Source: Rhodoblastus sphagnicola (GTDB lineage: Bacteria > Pseudomonadota > Alphaproteobacteria > Rhizobiales > Beijerinckiaceae). From it: a stretch of 64,000 bases of DNA. The notes beneath the pieces are model-generated. The model made no database searches. It had not been told where the DNA came from and worked only from the letters and a program-made list of their open reading frames with translations. Location: contig NZ_NHSJ01000073.1 in NCBI RefSeq assembly GCF_002937075.1, positions 1 to 64,000 of the forward strand. Direction: 5' to 3'. Below are positions 34,325 through 43,390 of the stretch, in pieces. Position numbers and translations under genes: made by a program. Position 1 is the stretch's first letter. Each line of letters begins with the position of its first letter.

Positions 34325-37029
34325 GCGACGTCGCCGCCCTCGCAAACGTCACCCAGCTCTATGGGACGACGCGGGCGCTCGACGATGTGACCATCGCCTT
34401 GCCAGAAGGGAAGATGATCGGCCTGATCGGCCCGGATGGCGTCGGCAAGTCGACGCTGCTGGCGCTGGTCGCGGGCGTCAGGCGCATCCAGAGCGGCGGC
34501 GTGACGGCGCTCGGCGGCGACATGGCCGACTCCGGCCACCGCGCCGCCTGCGCCGCGCGCATCGCCTACATGCCGCAGGGATTGGGCCGCAACCTCTATC
34601 CCACCCTGTCCGTGTTCGAAAATCTCGATTTCTTCGGCCGGCTGTTCGGCCAGGGCGCGGCGGAGCGCGAGGCCCGGATCAAGGAATTGCTGGCGTCCAC
34701 CGGCCTCGATCCCTTTCCGGACCGCCCGGCCGGGCAATTGTCCGGCGGCATGAAGCAGAAGCTGTCTTTGTGCTGCGCGCTGATCCACGACCCCGATTTG
34801 TTGATCCTCGACGAACCCACCACCGGCGTCGATCCGCTGTCGCGCCGGCAATTCTGGGATTTGATCGACCGCATCCGCGCGCGGCGGCCGGGCATGAGCG
34901 TGGCGGTCGCCACCGCCTATATGGAGGAGGCCGAGCGGTTCGACTGGCTCGCGGCGCTGGACGGCGGCAAGATCATCGGCTCCGGCGCGCCGGCCGATTT
35001 GCGCGCCCTGACCAGGGAAAAATCGCTCGACGCCGCCTTTATCGCGCTGCTGCCGCCGGAGGCCCGCGCCGACCATAGCGCGGTCGTGCTGCCGCCGCTG
35101 GTCGAGGGCGAGGGTTACGCCATCGAGGCGGAAAACCTCACCTGCCGGTTTGGCAAGTTCACCGCCGTGGATCATGTAAATTTTCGCATAAGGCGCGGCG
35201 AGATTTTCGGTTTCCTCGGCTCCAACGGCTGCGGCAAATCCACCACGATGAAAATGCTGACCGGCCTGCTCGCGCCAACCGAGGGCGAAGCGCTTCTGTT
35301 CGGCCAAAGGCTCGATGCGGGCGACATGGCCACCCGCCGCCGCGTCGGCTACATGTCGCAGGGCTTTTCGCTCTATTCCGAACTGACGGTGCGGCAGAAT
35401 CTGGTGCTGCACGCGCAATTGTTCGAATTGCCGGAGCCCGGCGCCACCGCGCGGGTGAAGGAGATGCTGGCGCGGTTCGACCTCGACGGGGTCGCCGACC
35501 AGAAGCCGGAAAGCCTGCCGCTCGGCATCCGCCAGCGCCTGCAACTGGCGGTCGCGGTGCTGCACAAGCCGGAGGTGCTGATTCTCGACGAGCCGACCTC
35601 GGGCGTCGATCCGATTGCGCGGGATTCGTTCTGGCGCCTGCTGATCGCCCTGTCGCGCGAGGACGGGGTGACGATCTTCATCTCGACCCATTTCATGAAC
35701 GAAGCCGAGCGTTGCGATCGTATCTCGCTGATGCACGCGGGCAAAGTTCTGGCGGTCGACGCGCCCGCCGCTCTGGTGGCGGCGCGCGGCAAGGCCGATC
35801 TGGAGCAGACGTTCATCTCCTACCTCGAAGGAGCCGGCGAAGGCGCGGAGCCGGCCGAAGCGGTCGGCTTTTCCGCGCCGCGCGCCGCCGCCAGCGCCGT
35901 CCGGCGGTTCGATCCCGCGCGGCTGTGGGCCTATGCCCGGCGCGAGGCCATGGAAATCTTGCGTGATCGGCTGCGGCTGATCTTCGCCTTTGTCGGGCCG
36001 CTGACGCTGCTGCTCACCTTCGGCTATGGCATTTCCTTCGACGTCGAAAATTTGGCCTATGCGGTCAATGACCAGGACAATTCGCTGGAAAGCCGCGAAT
36101 TGCTGGAAAATTTCGCGGGGTCGCGCTATTTCAGCCAGAAGTCCGACGTCACATCGGCGAGCGAGATCGACCGCCGCCTGTCCACCGGCGAATTGAAGCT
36201 GGTGGTGGAGATTCCCGCCGGCTTCGGCCGCGATCTCGTCGCCGGCAAGGGGCCGCGGGTGGCGGTCTGGATCGACGGCGCCATGCCGTTCCGCGGCGAG
36301 ACCATCCGCTCGTACATAACCGGCATTTCGCAAACCTGGCTCGCCGAGCAGCATCGCCGGCGCGGCCTGACCGTCGCGGCGTCGCCGATCAACGTCGAGA
36401 CGCGGTTCCGCTACAATCAGGCGTTCAAGAGCATCTATTCGATCATTCCCGGCGTGATCATGCTCATCCTCATGCTGGTGCCCTCCATGCTGACGGCGCT
36501 CGGCGTGGTCAGGGAAAAGGAAGTCGGCTCCATCGCCAATTTCCGCTCGACGCCGGTGACGCGGGTGGAGTTCCTGCTCGGCAAGCAGGCGCCTTATATC
36601 GTCCTGTCCTTTGTCAGCTTCGGCATATTGATGGCGACGGCGCTGCTGCTGTTTGGCTTGCCGGTGCGCGGTTCCGCGCTGGCGCTGGTTCTTGGCGCGG
36701 CGTTTTACATTTACGCCACGACGTCGCTCGGCATTTTGTTCTCCGCATTCCTGCGCACGCAGGTGGCGGCCCTGTTCGCTACGGCGGTGGTTTCGATCAT
36801 TCCGGCGGTGAATTTCTCAGGTTTGCTGGTGTCGGTCGCCTCGCTGTCCACGGGCGGACGTCTGGTGGGGTTGGCTTTTCCCTGCGGCTGGTTCCAGGAG
36901 ATCAGCATCGGCGCCTTCACCAAGGGCATGGATTTCATGCATCTCGCGCCCAACCTTTTGGTCCTGCTGGCGTTCGGCCTGTTCTACCAGCTCTGCGCCG
37001 TCCTGGCGCTGCGCAAGCAGGAGGCTTGA
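34321..37029 (+). CDS. Fused ABC transporter: two ATPase domains plus ABC-2 permease
   Basis: A 902-residue protein of the RbbA/YhiH type. The first ATPase (about 5-235) has Walker A GPDGVGKST, signature LSGGMKQKL and Walker B LLILDEPTTGVDP. The second (about 265-490) has Walker A GSNGCGKST and Walker B VLILDEPTSGVDP, but its signature reads LPLGIRQRL instead of LSGGQ. The C-terminal 370 residues are an ABC-2 permease with one helix, a large periplasmic loop and five further helices. It pairs with the permease gene that follows directly and with the HlyD adaptor upstream. The likely role is drug or lipophilic-compound export; the substrate is unknown. Confidence 0.93.
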   Translation: MSDVAALANVTQLYGTTRALDDVTIALPEGKMIGLIGPDGVGKSTLLALVAGVRRIQSGGVTALGGDMADSGHRAACAARIAYMPQGLGRNLYPTLSVFENLDFFGRLFGQGAAEREARIKELLASTGLDPFPDRPAGQLSGGMKQKLSLCCALIHDPDLLILDEPTTGVDPLSRRQFWDLIDRIRARRPGMSVAVATAYMEEAERFDWLAALDGGKIIGSGAPADLRALTREKSLDAAFIALLPPEARADHSAVVLPPLVEGEGYAIEAENLTCRFGKFTAVDHVNFRIRRGEIFGFLGSNGCGKSTTMKMLTGLLAPTEGEALLFGQRLDAGDMATRRRVGYMSQGFSLYSELTVRQNLVLHAQLFELPEPGATARVKEMLARFDLDGVADQKPESLPLGIRQRLQLAVAVLHKPEVLILDEPTSGVDPIARDSFWRLLIALSREDGVTIFISTHFMNEAERCDRISLMHAGKVLAVDAPAALVAARGKADLEQTFISYLEGAGEGAEPAEAVGFSAPRAAASAVRRFDPARLWAYARREAMEILRDRLRLIFAFVGPLTLLLTFGYGISFDVENLAYAVNDQDNSLESRELLENFAGSRYFSQKSDVTSASEIDRRLSTGELKLVVEIPAGFGRDLVAGKGPRVAVWIDGAMPFRGETIRSYITGISQTWLAEQHRRRGLTVAASPINVETRFRYNQAFKSIYSIIPGVIMLILMLVPSMLTALGVVREKEVGSIANFRSTPVTRVEFLLGKQAPYIVLSFVSFGILMATALLLFGLPVRGSALALVLGAAFYIYATTSLGILFSAFLRTQVAALFATAVVSIIPAVNFSGLLVSVASLSTGGRLVGLAFPCGWFQEISIGAFTKGMDFMHLAPNLLVLLAFGLFYQLCAVLALRKQEA

Positions 37030-38157
37030 ATGGTCTCGTCGCTCTGGCGTATTTTCAGGCTCAGCGTCAAGGAGTTCCGCAGTCTCCTGGCCGATCCGGT
37101 CCTGCTCGGCATCATGTTCTACGTTTTCACCGTGGCGGTGGTGCAGGTGGCGACGGGGCTGAAATTCGAGGTCGAATCCGCCCAGGCGGCGATCGTGGAC
37201 GAGGATCATTCGGAACTGTCGCGCCGCATCACGTCGGCGCTGTTGCCGCCGCTGTTCAAGACGGCGGATGTGATCGCGCCGTCGGAGATCGATTCGGGCA
37301 TGGACAGCGGCCGTTATGTCTTTGTCGTCGAGATTCCGCCCAAATTTGAATCCGACGCGCTCGCCGGCAAGACGCCGTCGATCCAGATCAATGTGGACGC
37401 CACGGCCATGGCCTTGGCCGGCAACGGGGCTGTTTACATTCAGGAAATCGTCTTGCGCGAAACGGCCTCCTTCCTGCGCCGCGCCGATGGCGACAGCGCC
37501 GCGCCGGTCGATCTGGTGGTGCGCTCGAAATTCAACCCGAACCTCAATTCCATGTGGTTCACCGCCGTGATGGAGGTGATCAACAATGTGGCGATCCTCT
37601 CGGTCATCCTGACGGGCTCCGCGCTGATTCGCGAGCGCGAGCACGGCACCATCGAGCATTTGCTGGTGATGCCGGTGACGCCGCTGGAGATCATGCTGGC
37701 GAAGATTTTCGCCAATGGCGCGGTGATCGTCGCCGCCTCGATGCTGTCGCTCCAGGTGGTGGTGCGCTGGGGCTTGGGCATTCCCATCGTCGGATCGGTG
37801 CCGCTGTTCATCGTCGGCTCGATCCTGTTCATGATTTCGGTCACGGCGCTCGGCCTGCTGCTGGCCACTTTCGCCCGCACCATGCCGCAATTCGGCTTGC
37901 TGTCGCTGCCGGTGATCATCATCCTCTATCTGCTGTCGGGCAGCACCACGCCGCTGGAAACCATGCCGTCCTGGCTGCAATTCGTGATGGCGTTCACGCC
38001 GAACACGCATTTCGTCGCCTTCGCGCAGGCCGTGCTCTATCGTGGCGCGGGCGTGGACATGGTCTGGCGGGAGATGCTCATCCTGGCCGTGATCGGCGTG
38101 GCGATCCTCGCCCTATGCCGGACCCGGTTCGCCAAGACGATCAGCGCGCAGGACTGA
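37030..38157 (+). CDS. ABC-2 type permease
   Basis: A 375-residue inner-membrane protein beginning directly after the stop of the fused transporter (TGA ATG). One N-terminal helix (LLGIMFYVFTVAVVQVATG) precedes a periplasmic domain of about 140 residues. Five to six helices follow in the second half, including the conserved EHGTIEHLLVMPVTPLEIMLAKI loop and LLSGSTTPLETMPSWLQ. This matches YhhJ/YbhR partners of RbbA-like ATPases. It should form the second half of the exporter channel with the permease part of the upstream protein. It is the last gene of the operon; no clear terminator follows within the 62-base gap. Confidence 0.92.
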   Translation: MVSSLWRIFRLSVKEFRSLLADPVLLGIMFYVFTVAVVQVATGLKFEVESAQAAIVDEDHSELSRRITSALLPPLFKTADVIAPSEIDSGMDSGRYVFVVEIPPKFESDALAGKTPSIQINVDATAMALAGNGAVYIQEIVLRETASFLRRADGDSAAPVDLVVRSKFNPNLNSMWFTAVMEVINNVAILSVILTGSALIREREHGTIEHLLVMPVTPLEIMLAKIFANGAVIVAASMLSLQVVVRWGLGIPIVGSVPLFIVGSILFMISVTALGLLLATFARTMPQFGLLSLPVIIILYLLSGSTTPLETMPSWLQFVMAFTPNTHFVAFAQAVLYRGAGVDMVWREMLILAVIGVAILALCRTRFAKTISAQD

Positions 38158-38219
38158 GAACAAGCTGAAGTGCGACGATTTGTCGCGCGCGGCGGGGGCG
38201 CGCAGAGCTTTGTCAGAAC

Positions 38220-38525
38220 TCAGAGTTGCTGGATGGCGCCGGGAGCGACGCGCATGAGGGCGTCCAGGATACGAATTCTAGGCGCGGAGCCGTAGAATTC
38301 CGCGATCATCTTGCGGTAATCCGGCCCATGCCAGCGTTGCGCCGCCGCACGGTCGGGCCAAAGGTAGACGCCGCCGCCTTCGCCTGTTTCAGGATCGAAA
38401 TAGTAATATCTCGCGATCAGGTCTGGATTATCCGCCCAGCGCGCCGCCGTCTTTTCATAAAGCGCCATGGCGGTTTCGCGGGTCGCGCCATTGGGCAAAT
38501 TGAAGAGCACAATTTCAACGATCAT
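38220..38525 (-). CDS. YdhR/ABM-like small protein
   Basis: A 101-residue protein with the length and pattern of the dimeric alpha-beta barrel fold (MIVEIVLFNLP; YEKTAARWADNPDLIARYYY; GEGGGVYLWPDRAAAQRWH). The GG-x-YLW segment resembles YdhR, a putative monooxygenase of the antibiotic-biosynthesis-monooxygenase superfamily. No cofactor is needed by the family and no substrate is known. It lies between the convergent efflux operon and a receiver-domain gene on its own strand, 15 bases away. The fold call is moderate and the function unknown. Confidence 0.5.
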   Translation of the reverse strand: MIVEIVLFNLPNGATRETAMALYEKTAARWADNPDLIARYYYFDPETGEGGGVYLWPDRAAAQRWHGPDYRKMIAEFYGSAPRIRILDALMRVAPGAIQQL

Positions 38526-38540
38526 CGCTCTTTTCGCGCG

Positions 38541-38894
38541 TCAGGCGCGCAAGCGGTAGGCGAGGCGGCGCTGGGACAGGGCGAGATGCGCAAGCGCGTC
38601 GGCATCCACGGATTTGTCGACGAAAATATAGTGCAGATCGGCTAATTCCGCGGGATCGGGCTGCTTGTGCGAATAGAGGATGACCTCGGCGCCGCGCTCG
38701 GACAGGGAGCGCACGAGATGTTGGCCCACGGCCGCGAAATCGACCACTGCGACGGAGATTTGATGCAGATCGAGCAGGCGGGAGGCCGTTTCAGCGCTGT
38801 CGGCGATCTGGATGTCCGCCACGCCTCGACTGCGCAGGGCTTTGGCGACGGACCTAGACACTTCGAGATCACTCTCGCACAGCAACATGCACAT
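38541..38894 (-). CDS. Receiver-domain protein
   Basis: A 117-residue single receiver-like domain. Acidic residues follow strand 1 (MLLCESDLEVSRSVAKAL), an aspartate ends strand 3 (VAVVDFAAVGQHLV), a serine lies at VILYSHKQPD and a lysine at IFVDKSVDADAL. These match the phosphorylation quintet in position, although the phosphate loop is unusual: FAAVG replaces the normal x-M-P-x-x-DG. The helix at the C-terminus (LSQRRLAYRLRA) is short. It may be an orphan CheY-like protein. It is divergent from malQ across a 229-base gap that holds a 10-bp inverted repeat. Confidence 0.65.
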   Translation of the reverse strand: MCMLLCESDLEVSRSVAKALRSRGVADIQIADSAETASRLLDLHQISVAVVDFAAVGQHLVRSLSERGAEVILYSHKQPDPAELADLHYIFVDKSVDADALAHLALSQRRLAYRLRA

Positions 38895-38960
38895 GATCTG
38901 GCTCGCTCTAACCGGCTATGTGTTCTTGTGACCCAACTGTGAACATTTAGAAGTCGTTAC

Positions 38961-39037
38961 TTTTGATTGTCGCATAAGGGTCATCGTAGCACAGCCCCGC
39001 AAAAGCGAGAGTCATTTTTCGCGGCGCACAATCAAAA
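38961..39037. repeat. Distant inverted repeat in the receiver/malQ divergent gap
   Basis: TTTTGATTGT (38961-38970) and ACAATCAAAA (39028-39037) are perfect 10-bp reverse complements 57 bases apart, in otherwise G+C-rich DNA. A pair of regulator half-sites acting by looping, or a long-loop RNA structure, would both fit. I see no other motif in this 229-base gap. Confidence 0.35.
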
Positions 39038-39123
39038 ACGTACTCAATCTGGTTTGTTGGGGTCTTGCAATGCGTCGTATCGTCGCGCATCAATCGCGAC
39101 TTCAACGTGACGGGACAGAAGCC

Positions 39124-41154
39124 ATGTCGGACGAAATGCTGGAAAACCTCGCGGCGCGCGCCGGAATCGCCACCTCCTGGCGCGATCAGACCGGCGCCGA
39201 CCGCCGCGTTTCCGCCGACAGCCTGCGCGCCATCCTGGCCGCGCTCGGGCTTCCCGCCGGCCGAGATGACGAATTGCGGGATTCACTGAGGCTGCTCGAC
39301 GCCGACACGGCGCGCGCGCGATTTGTGGCTGTGCGGGTCAATCAGCCGATCGACCTGGCGTTCTCCGGCCGCTTGCCGAATGGGATCGAAGCCACGCTCG
39401 AAGACGGAACGCAATGCCGGATCCGCCCGATCGAAGGGGCGGCGGGCCGCCTGACCCTGCCGGGTTTCGCGACGCCGGGCTATCACAGTCTGCATCTTCG
39501 CGGCGGCGACTGTGTGGTGGCGGTCGCGCCGGAACGCTGCGTGACCTTCGCGGACCTCAACGACGGCGCGCCCGGCTGGGGCTTGGCCGCTCAAGTCTAT
39601 TCGCTGCGCTCGGCGCATGATTGCGGCGTCGGCGATTTCGGCGGCGTCGCCGCGCTCGGGAGTTCAGCGGCGCGACTCGGCGCCGATTTCCTCGCGATTT
39701 CGCCTGTTCATGCGCTGTTCGGCTCCACCCCGGACCACTACAGCCCCTATTCGCCCTCGACGCGGCTGTTCTTCAATCCGCTCGCGGCCGATCCCGCCCT
39801 GGTCTTCCCGGAGGATTTTGTTCGGCGCGCCGTCGCGGCGGCGGATTTGGGCGAACGCATCGAAACCCTTTCCGGCGCGCCGCTGATTGACTGGCCCGCC
39901 GCGCATGCGGCCAAGCATGCGCTGTTTCGCGCCCTGTTCGACCTGCTGCCGCAGGCCGAACAGTATGGCGACTTCAAGCGTTTTCGCGACGACGCGTCGG
40001 ACCTGTTAAAAGATTTCGCGCTGTTCGAAACTCTGCACGGCGCCCATTGCGCCGATCCCGCGCGGTGGGACTGGCGTCATTGGCCCAAGAGTCTTCGCCG
40101 ACCGGGCGCCGCGGCGCGAAAATTCGCAGGCGCCCATGCGGCCGAACTGGAGTTCCAGATTTTCCTGCAATGGCTCGTCGAGCGCAGCTATGGCGCCGCG
40201 CAGCGCGCCTGCCGCGACGCCGGCATGCGGGCCGGGCTGATCGCGGATTTGGCCATTGGCATCGATCCCGCCGGCGCGCACGCCTGGGCGCGGCCGGACG
40301 AGGTGTTGCAAGGCCTGAGCATCGGCGCCCCGCCCGATTATTATTCCGCCGAGGGCCAGAACTGGGGCCTCACCGGTTTTTCGCCGCGCGGCCTGGCGGC
40401 GAAGAGCTTCTCCCCGTTCATCGACACCCTGCGCGCCAATCTGCGCCATTCCGGCGGCTTGCGTATCGACCATGTGATGGGCCTGAGCCGGCTCTGGCTG
40501 ATTCCGGAAGGCGCCGGCGCGCTCGACGGCGCCTATGTGACCTATCCCGCCGAAACCCTGTTCCGGTTGACCGCGTTGGAATCCTGGCGCCATCGCGCGC
40601 TGATCATCGGCGAGGATCTGGGCACGCTGCCGATGGATTTCGCCGACGCTCTTGCCGCGCAAGGGATCGCGGGAATGCGGGTGCTGCGATTCGAGCGCGA
40701 CGCGCAAGGGTTTCGGTCGCCCTGGGGCTGGTCGCCGCAGGCGGCGGCGATGACCTCCACCCATGACATGATTTCGACCGCCGGATGGTGGAAGGGCGCC
40801 GATCTCGAGTTGGAAACGGACCGCCAGCAGGCCGAGGACATTCGCGCCTGGGATCGCGGCCTGCTCTGGGCGGCGTTCCAGCAGGCCGGAGTCGCCTCCG
40901 GCGAGCGCCCCGCGCCGGCCGATGCGGCGCCGGTGGTGGACGCCGCGTTGGATTTCATCGCGCGCAGCCCCTGCGCGATGAAGCTTGTCGCGCTGGAAGA
41001 CGCGATTGCGAGCGATGTGCAGCCCAATGTTCCCGGCACGACCGTGGAAAAGCCGAACTGGCGGCATCGTTTCGCCACGCCGGCGAGCGCCTTGCTCGAC
41101 GATTCCGCGACGCGCGCCCGACTTGGGCGTCTGGGGCCGCCGCGCCAAGCCTGA
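39124..41154 (+). CDS. malQ: 4-alpha-glucanotransferase (amylomaltase)
   Basis: 676 residues from the ATG at 39124 (MSDEMLENLAARAG); an ATG at 39070 would add 18 residues. An N-terminal domain of about 140 residues precedes the GH77 barrel: WGLAAQVYSLRSAHDCGVGD, SPVHALFGSTPDHYSPYSPS, then the nucleophile aspartate in GLRIDHVMGLSRLW, the acid/base glutamate in IIGEDLGTLP and the third acid in TSTHDMISTAGWW. The enzyme moves alpha-1,4-glucan segments between oligosaccharides in glycogen and maltodextrin metabolism. No other glycogen genes are adjacent, which is unusual since malQ often sits with glg genes. Confidence 0.9.
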   Translation: MSDEMLENLAARAGIATSWRDQTGADRRVSADSLRAILAALGLPAGRDDELRDSLRLLDADTARARFVAVRVNQPIDLAFSGRLPNGIEATLEDGTQCRIRPIEGAAGRLTLPGFATPGYHSLHLRGGDCVVAVAPERCVTFADLNDGAPGWGLAAQVYSLRSAHDCGVGDFGGVAALGSSAARLGADFLAISPVHALFGSTPDHYSPYSPSTRLFFNPLAADPALVFPEDFVRRAVAAADLGERIETLSGAPLIDWPAAHAAKHALFRALFDLLPQAEQYGDFKRFRDDASDLLKDFALFETLHGAHCADPARWDWRHWPKSLRRPGAAARKFAGAHAAELEFQIFLQWLVERSYGAAQRACRDAGMRAGLIADLAIGIDPAGAHAWARPDEVLQGLSIGAPPDYYSAEGQNWGLTGFSPRGLAAKSFSPFIDTLRANLRHSGGLRIDHVMGLSRLWLIPEGAGALDGAYVTYPAETLFRLTALESWRHRALIIGEDLGTLPMDFADALAAQGIAGMRVLRFERDAQGFRSPWGWSPQAAAMTSTHDMISTAGWWKGADLELETDRQQAEDIRAWDRGLLWAAFQQAGVASGERPAPADAAPVVDAALDFIARSPCAMKLVALEDAIASDVQPNVPGTTVEKPNWRHRFATPASALLDDSATRARLGRLGPPRQA

Positions 41155-41366
41155 TTCGGCGGCTGCGCACGGCCGCCGGACGCAACCTTTAGCGGCGTCG
41201 GGCAGGTGGCGCCCAACCTTGTGACATTTGCGCAACGTCGCTTGGACAAGTCATTATTCATGGCGTTATTTGCATAATAAATGAGCAAACGCCTAAGTCT
41301 TGAGCTTGAGGGATTGGTTGCGCCGAGCGCATGTTTGCATCACTGATTTCGTCCTGGAGAATACCT

Positions 41367-42317
41367 ATGAACAAGCTCTCCCTCGCCGCCGTTGTGCTGG
41401 CGGCTTCGGCAGGGACCGCCTTCGCTGGCGACCTGCCGAGCACCAAGGCCGCCCCTGTCGCCCCGATCGTCACCAGCCCCTGGGATTACGACATCGGCGC
41501 CGGTCTCACCTCGGACTACCTCTTCCGCGGCATCACCCAGTCGAACCATCAGCCGAGCGTCTCGGCCCATGGCGAAATCCGCTACAACTGGACCGCTGAT
41601 TACCAGTTCTATGTCGGCGTCTCCGGCGAATCGATCAAGTTCACCAACAACATCTTCCCGGTCGGCTCGCCGGCGCTCGAGCTCGATGGCTTCGGCGGCA
41701 TCCGCGGCACGCACGGCGCGTTCTCCTTCGACCTCGGCGCCATCGGCTACGGCTATCCGGACTCGCCGACCAACCGCGTTCAGAACGCGGCCTATACCTC
41801 GTCCAACGGCATCATCGGCTTGGCTCCGCGCAATCCGACCTTTTTCGAAATCTACTTCAAGCCGAGCTATGCGATTAACGACGCGCTCTCGCTCGGTCTG
41901 AACGTCTTCTATACCCCGAGCTACCTCAACACCGGCGCGGACGGCGAATATCTGTCCGGCACCGTCAAGTACACCCTGCCGGGTCAGCTTTCGGCTTTTG
42001 CTCTGTCGGGTGAATTCGGTCACCAGTGGCTTGGCAAGCTGGACAGTGTTTACAGGGGTGCCAATTCGGATAACTACGTCTATCTCGGCGACGCCAGCGG
42101 CAAGCTGCCGGACTATAACTACTGGAATGCTGGCGTGTCCTACACCTGGAAGTTCCTGACTCTCGATCTGCGCTACTACGGCACCGATCTGAGCCGCGCG
42201 GCTGCTTACCAGTTGGTCGGCATCCCGACTGTGGTTAATGGCACGAACTGCAATTACGCCGACGACCGCTTCGTCGCGACGCTTTCCTTCGACCTGACCT
42301 CGAAGGACCTGAAGTAA
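41367..42317 (+). CDS. TorF-family outer-membrane porin
   Basis: 316 residues from the ATG at 41367; the earlier in-frame start is a TTG that would spoil the signal peptide. The signal peptide (MNKLSLAAVVLAASAGTAFA) is cut before GDLPSTKAAP. The mature part is amphipathic beta strand throughout, starting WDYDIGAGLTSDYLFRGITQ, which is diagnostic of the TorF-type (TIGR02001) barrel family, and ending LSFDLTSKDLK. It probably forms a solute channel or structural barrel in the outer membrane. Its stop is followed within 50 bases by a strong terminator, so it is a single-gene unit. The 212 bases upstream hold no other gene. Confidence 0.85.
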   Translation: MNKLSLAAVVLAASAGTAFAGDLPSTKAAPVAPIVTSPWDYDIGAGLTSDYLFRGITQSNHQPSVSAHGEIRYNWTADYQFYVGVSGESIKFTNNIFPVGSPALELDGFGGIRGTHGAFSFDLGAIGYGYPDSPTNRVQNAAYTSSNGIIGLAPRNPTFFEIYFKPSYAINDALSLGLNVFYTPSYLNTGADGEYLSGTVKYTLPGQLSAFALSGEFGHQWLGKLDSVYRGANSDNYVYLGDASGKLPDYNYWNAGVSYTWKFLTLDLRYYGTDLSRAAAYQLVGIPTVVNGTNCNYADDRFVATLSFDLTSKDLK

Positions 42318-42364
42318 TCGGAATCCCGTCGGCGCCAAGAAGCCGGCGGGTCTCCCACGACTTC

Positions 42365-42397
42365 AACGCCCGGTCGCAAGACCGGGCGTTTCTTTTT
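42365..42397 (+). terminator. Rho-independent terminator of the porin gene
   Basis: A perfect 10-bp stem, AACGCCCGGT (42365-42374) with ACCGGGCGTT (42381-42390), encloses CGCAAG and is followed by TTTCTTTTT. It lies 48 bases after the porin stop and 30 bases before the convergent HNH gene ends. Confidence 0.92.
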
Positions 42398-42426
42398 GCG
42401 CGGCTTTCTGGCGGTTCGCGACCATC

Positions 42427-42993
42427 TCAGCCTTCCAGTTCGGAATCCCAGTAGAGAAAATCGTTCCAGGTCTTGTGCAATTCGCTGTTCGCCTGCGGCA
42501 GGCGGCGGGCGATCATGTCGAGTTGGAACGGGGTCGGCTCGAACGGCGCGCGGCGCAATTTCAGACCGGCCTGGCGCGGGGTCATGTCGGCTTTCAGAAG
42601 ATTGTCGCGCTGGCAGCAGGTGACAATGTTCTTCCAACTGGTCTGGCCGCCTTTCGCGCGCGGCGTGACGTGGTCAAACGTCAGATCCTTCGCTAGCCCC
42701 TTCTGGCCGCAATACTGGCAGGTGAATTCGTCGCGCAAAAAAACATGATAGCGCGTGAAGGCGATGTTTTTTCGCCGGTGATAGCTTTTGAGCGCCACCA
42801 CCGAAGGCACTTCATAGGTTTGGTTGGCGGAATGCACCCTGATGTCGTCGTAATTGGCAACGGGATAAACGCGCCCCTTGAGCAAAGCGACCAGAGCGTC
42901 CTGCCAGCTCCAGATCGAGAGGGGCGCCCAGCTCACGGGCTGCATGTCGGCGTTGAGCACGAGAGTTCGAAGATTGGCGACGGAAGCGTTCAC
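42427..42993 (-). CDS. HNH endonuclease
   Basis: 188 residues from a GTG at 42993, chosen because GGAGG lies five bases before it (itself inside the ATGGAGGGCGGAGTG run); the ATG at 43005 has no ribosome site. The HNH core is RDEFTCQYCGQ, then LTFDHVTPRAKGGQTSWKNIVTCC. It has two CxxC-type zinc pairs and the DH catalytic histidine. The N-terminus (TLVLNADMQPVSWAPLSIW) is conserved in this small chromosomal family found throughout alphaproteobacteria. The family's biological role is unknown. It is not next to any mobile element or restriction gene. Confidence 0.85.
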   Translation of the reverse strand: MNASVANLRTLVLNADMQPVSWAPLSIWSWQDALVALLKGRVYPVANYDDIRVHSANQTYEVPSVVALKSYHRRKNIAFTRYHVFLRDEFTCQYCGQKGLAKDLTFDHVTPRAKGGQTSWKNIVTCCQRDNLLKADMTPRQAGLKLRRAPFEPTPFQLDMIARRLPQANSELHKTWNDFLYWDSELEG

Positions 42994-43005
42994 TCCGCCC
43001 TCCAT

Positions 43006-43390
43006 GTCGTGAAAATTTCAGGAATTTTCCCACACGCGCACACGCCCGGCGTCGCGGCCAGGCAGAGGGGAGGCGAAATCAGGGATGCGTAGAGCGGCGG
43101 CGGCGTTTCCGCATCGCTTCCGGGGGAAGAATGCAGAAACGTGGCGCTCATCCCGCCCTCCGAGTCCTGGGATGGAGGGGGATCGGTCTTACGGGCGCAA
43201 AAGCCCTGACCCTGGCGCGGGCCGGATCGCAGATATCGGAACTGGGCCAGTCATGAAGGATCATGCGCCGTCTCCGTAAACCGGTCGGGCGAATGAGTCC
43301 ACCACCGATTCCCTGTCGGCGATAATCTATAGGCTTGATGACGCCTTTGTGAAGACTCTGGTAAGGGTTTCTTGACTCAGCGCAGCCGCC
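43006..43390. other. Gene-free interval between HNH and hbd genes
   Basis: Short frames here (for example 43085-43279) are arginine-rich and have no ribosome sites. The only structure I see is a perfect 7-bp inverted repeat, GAAAATT (43011-43017) and AATTTTC (43023-43029), just upstream of the HNH gene. It may overlap that gene's promoter. No tRNA, riboswitch or repeat was recognised in the remaining 360 bases. Confidence 0.5.

Noticed and set aside
43085-43279. 64-codon rightward ORF in the HNH-hbd gap
   Set aside because: Arginine-rich, no ribosome site, no family pattern; most likely chance.
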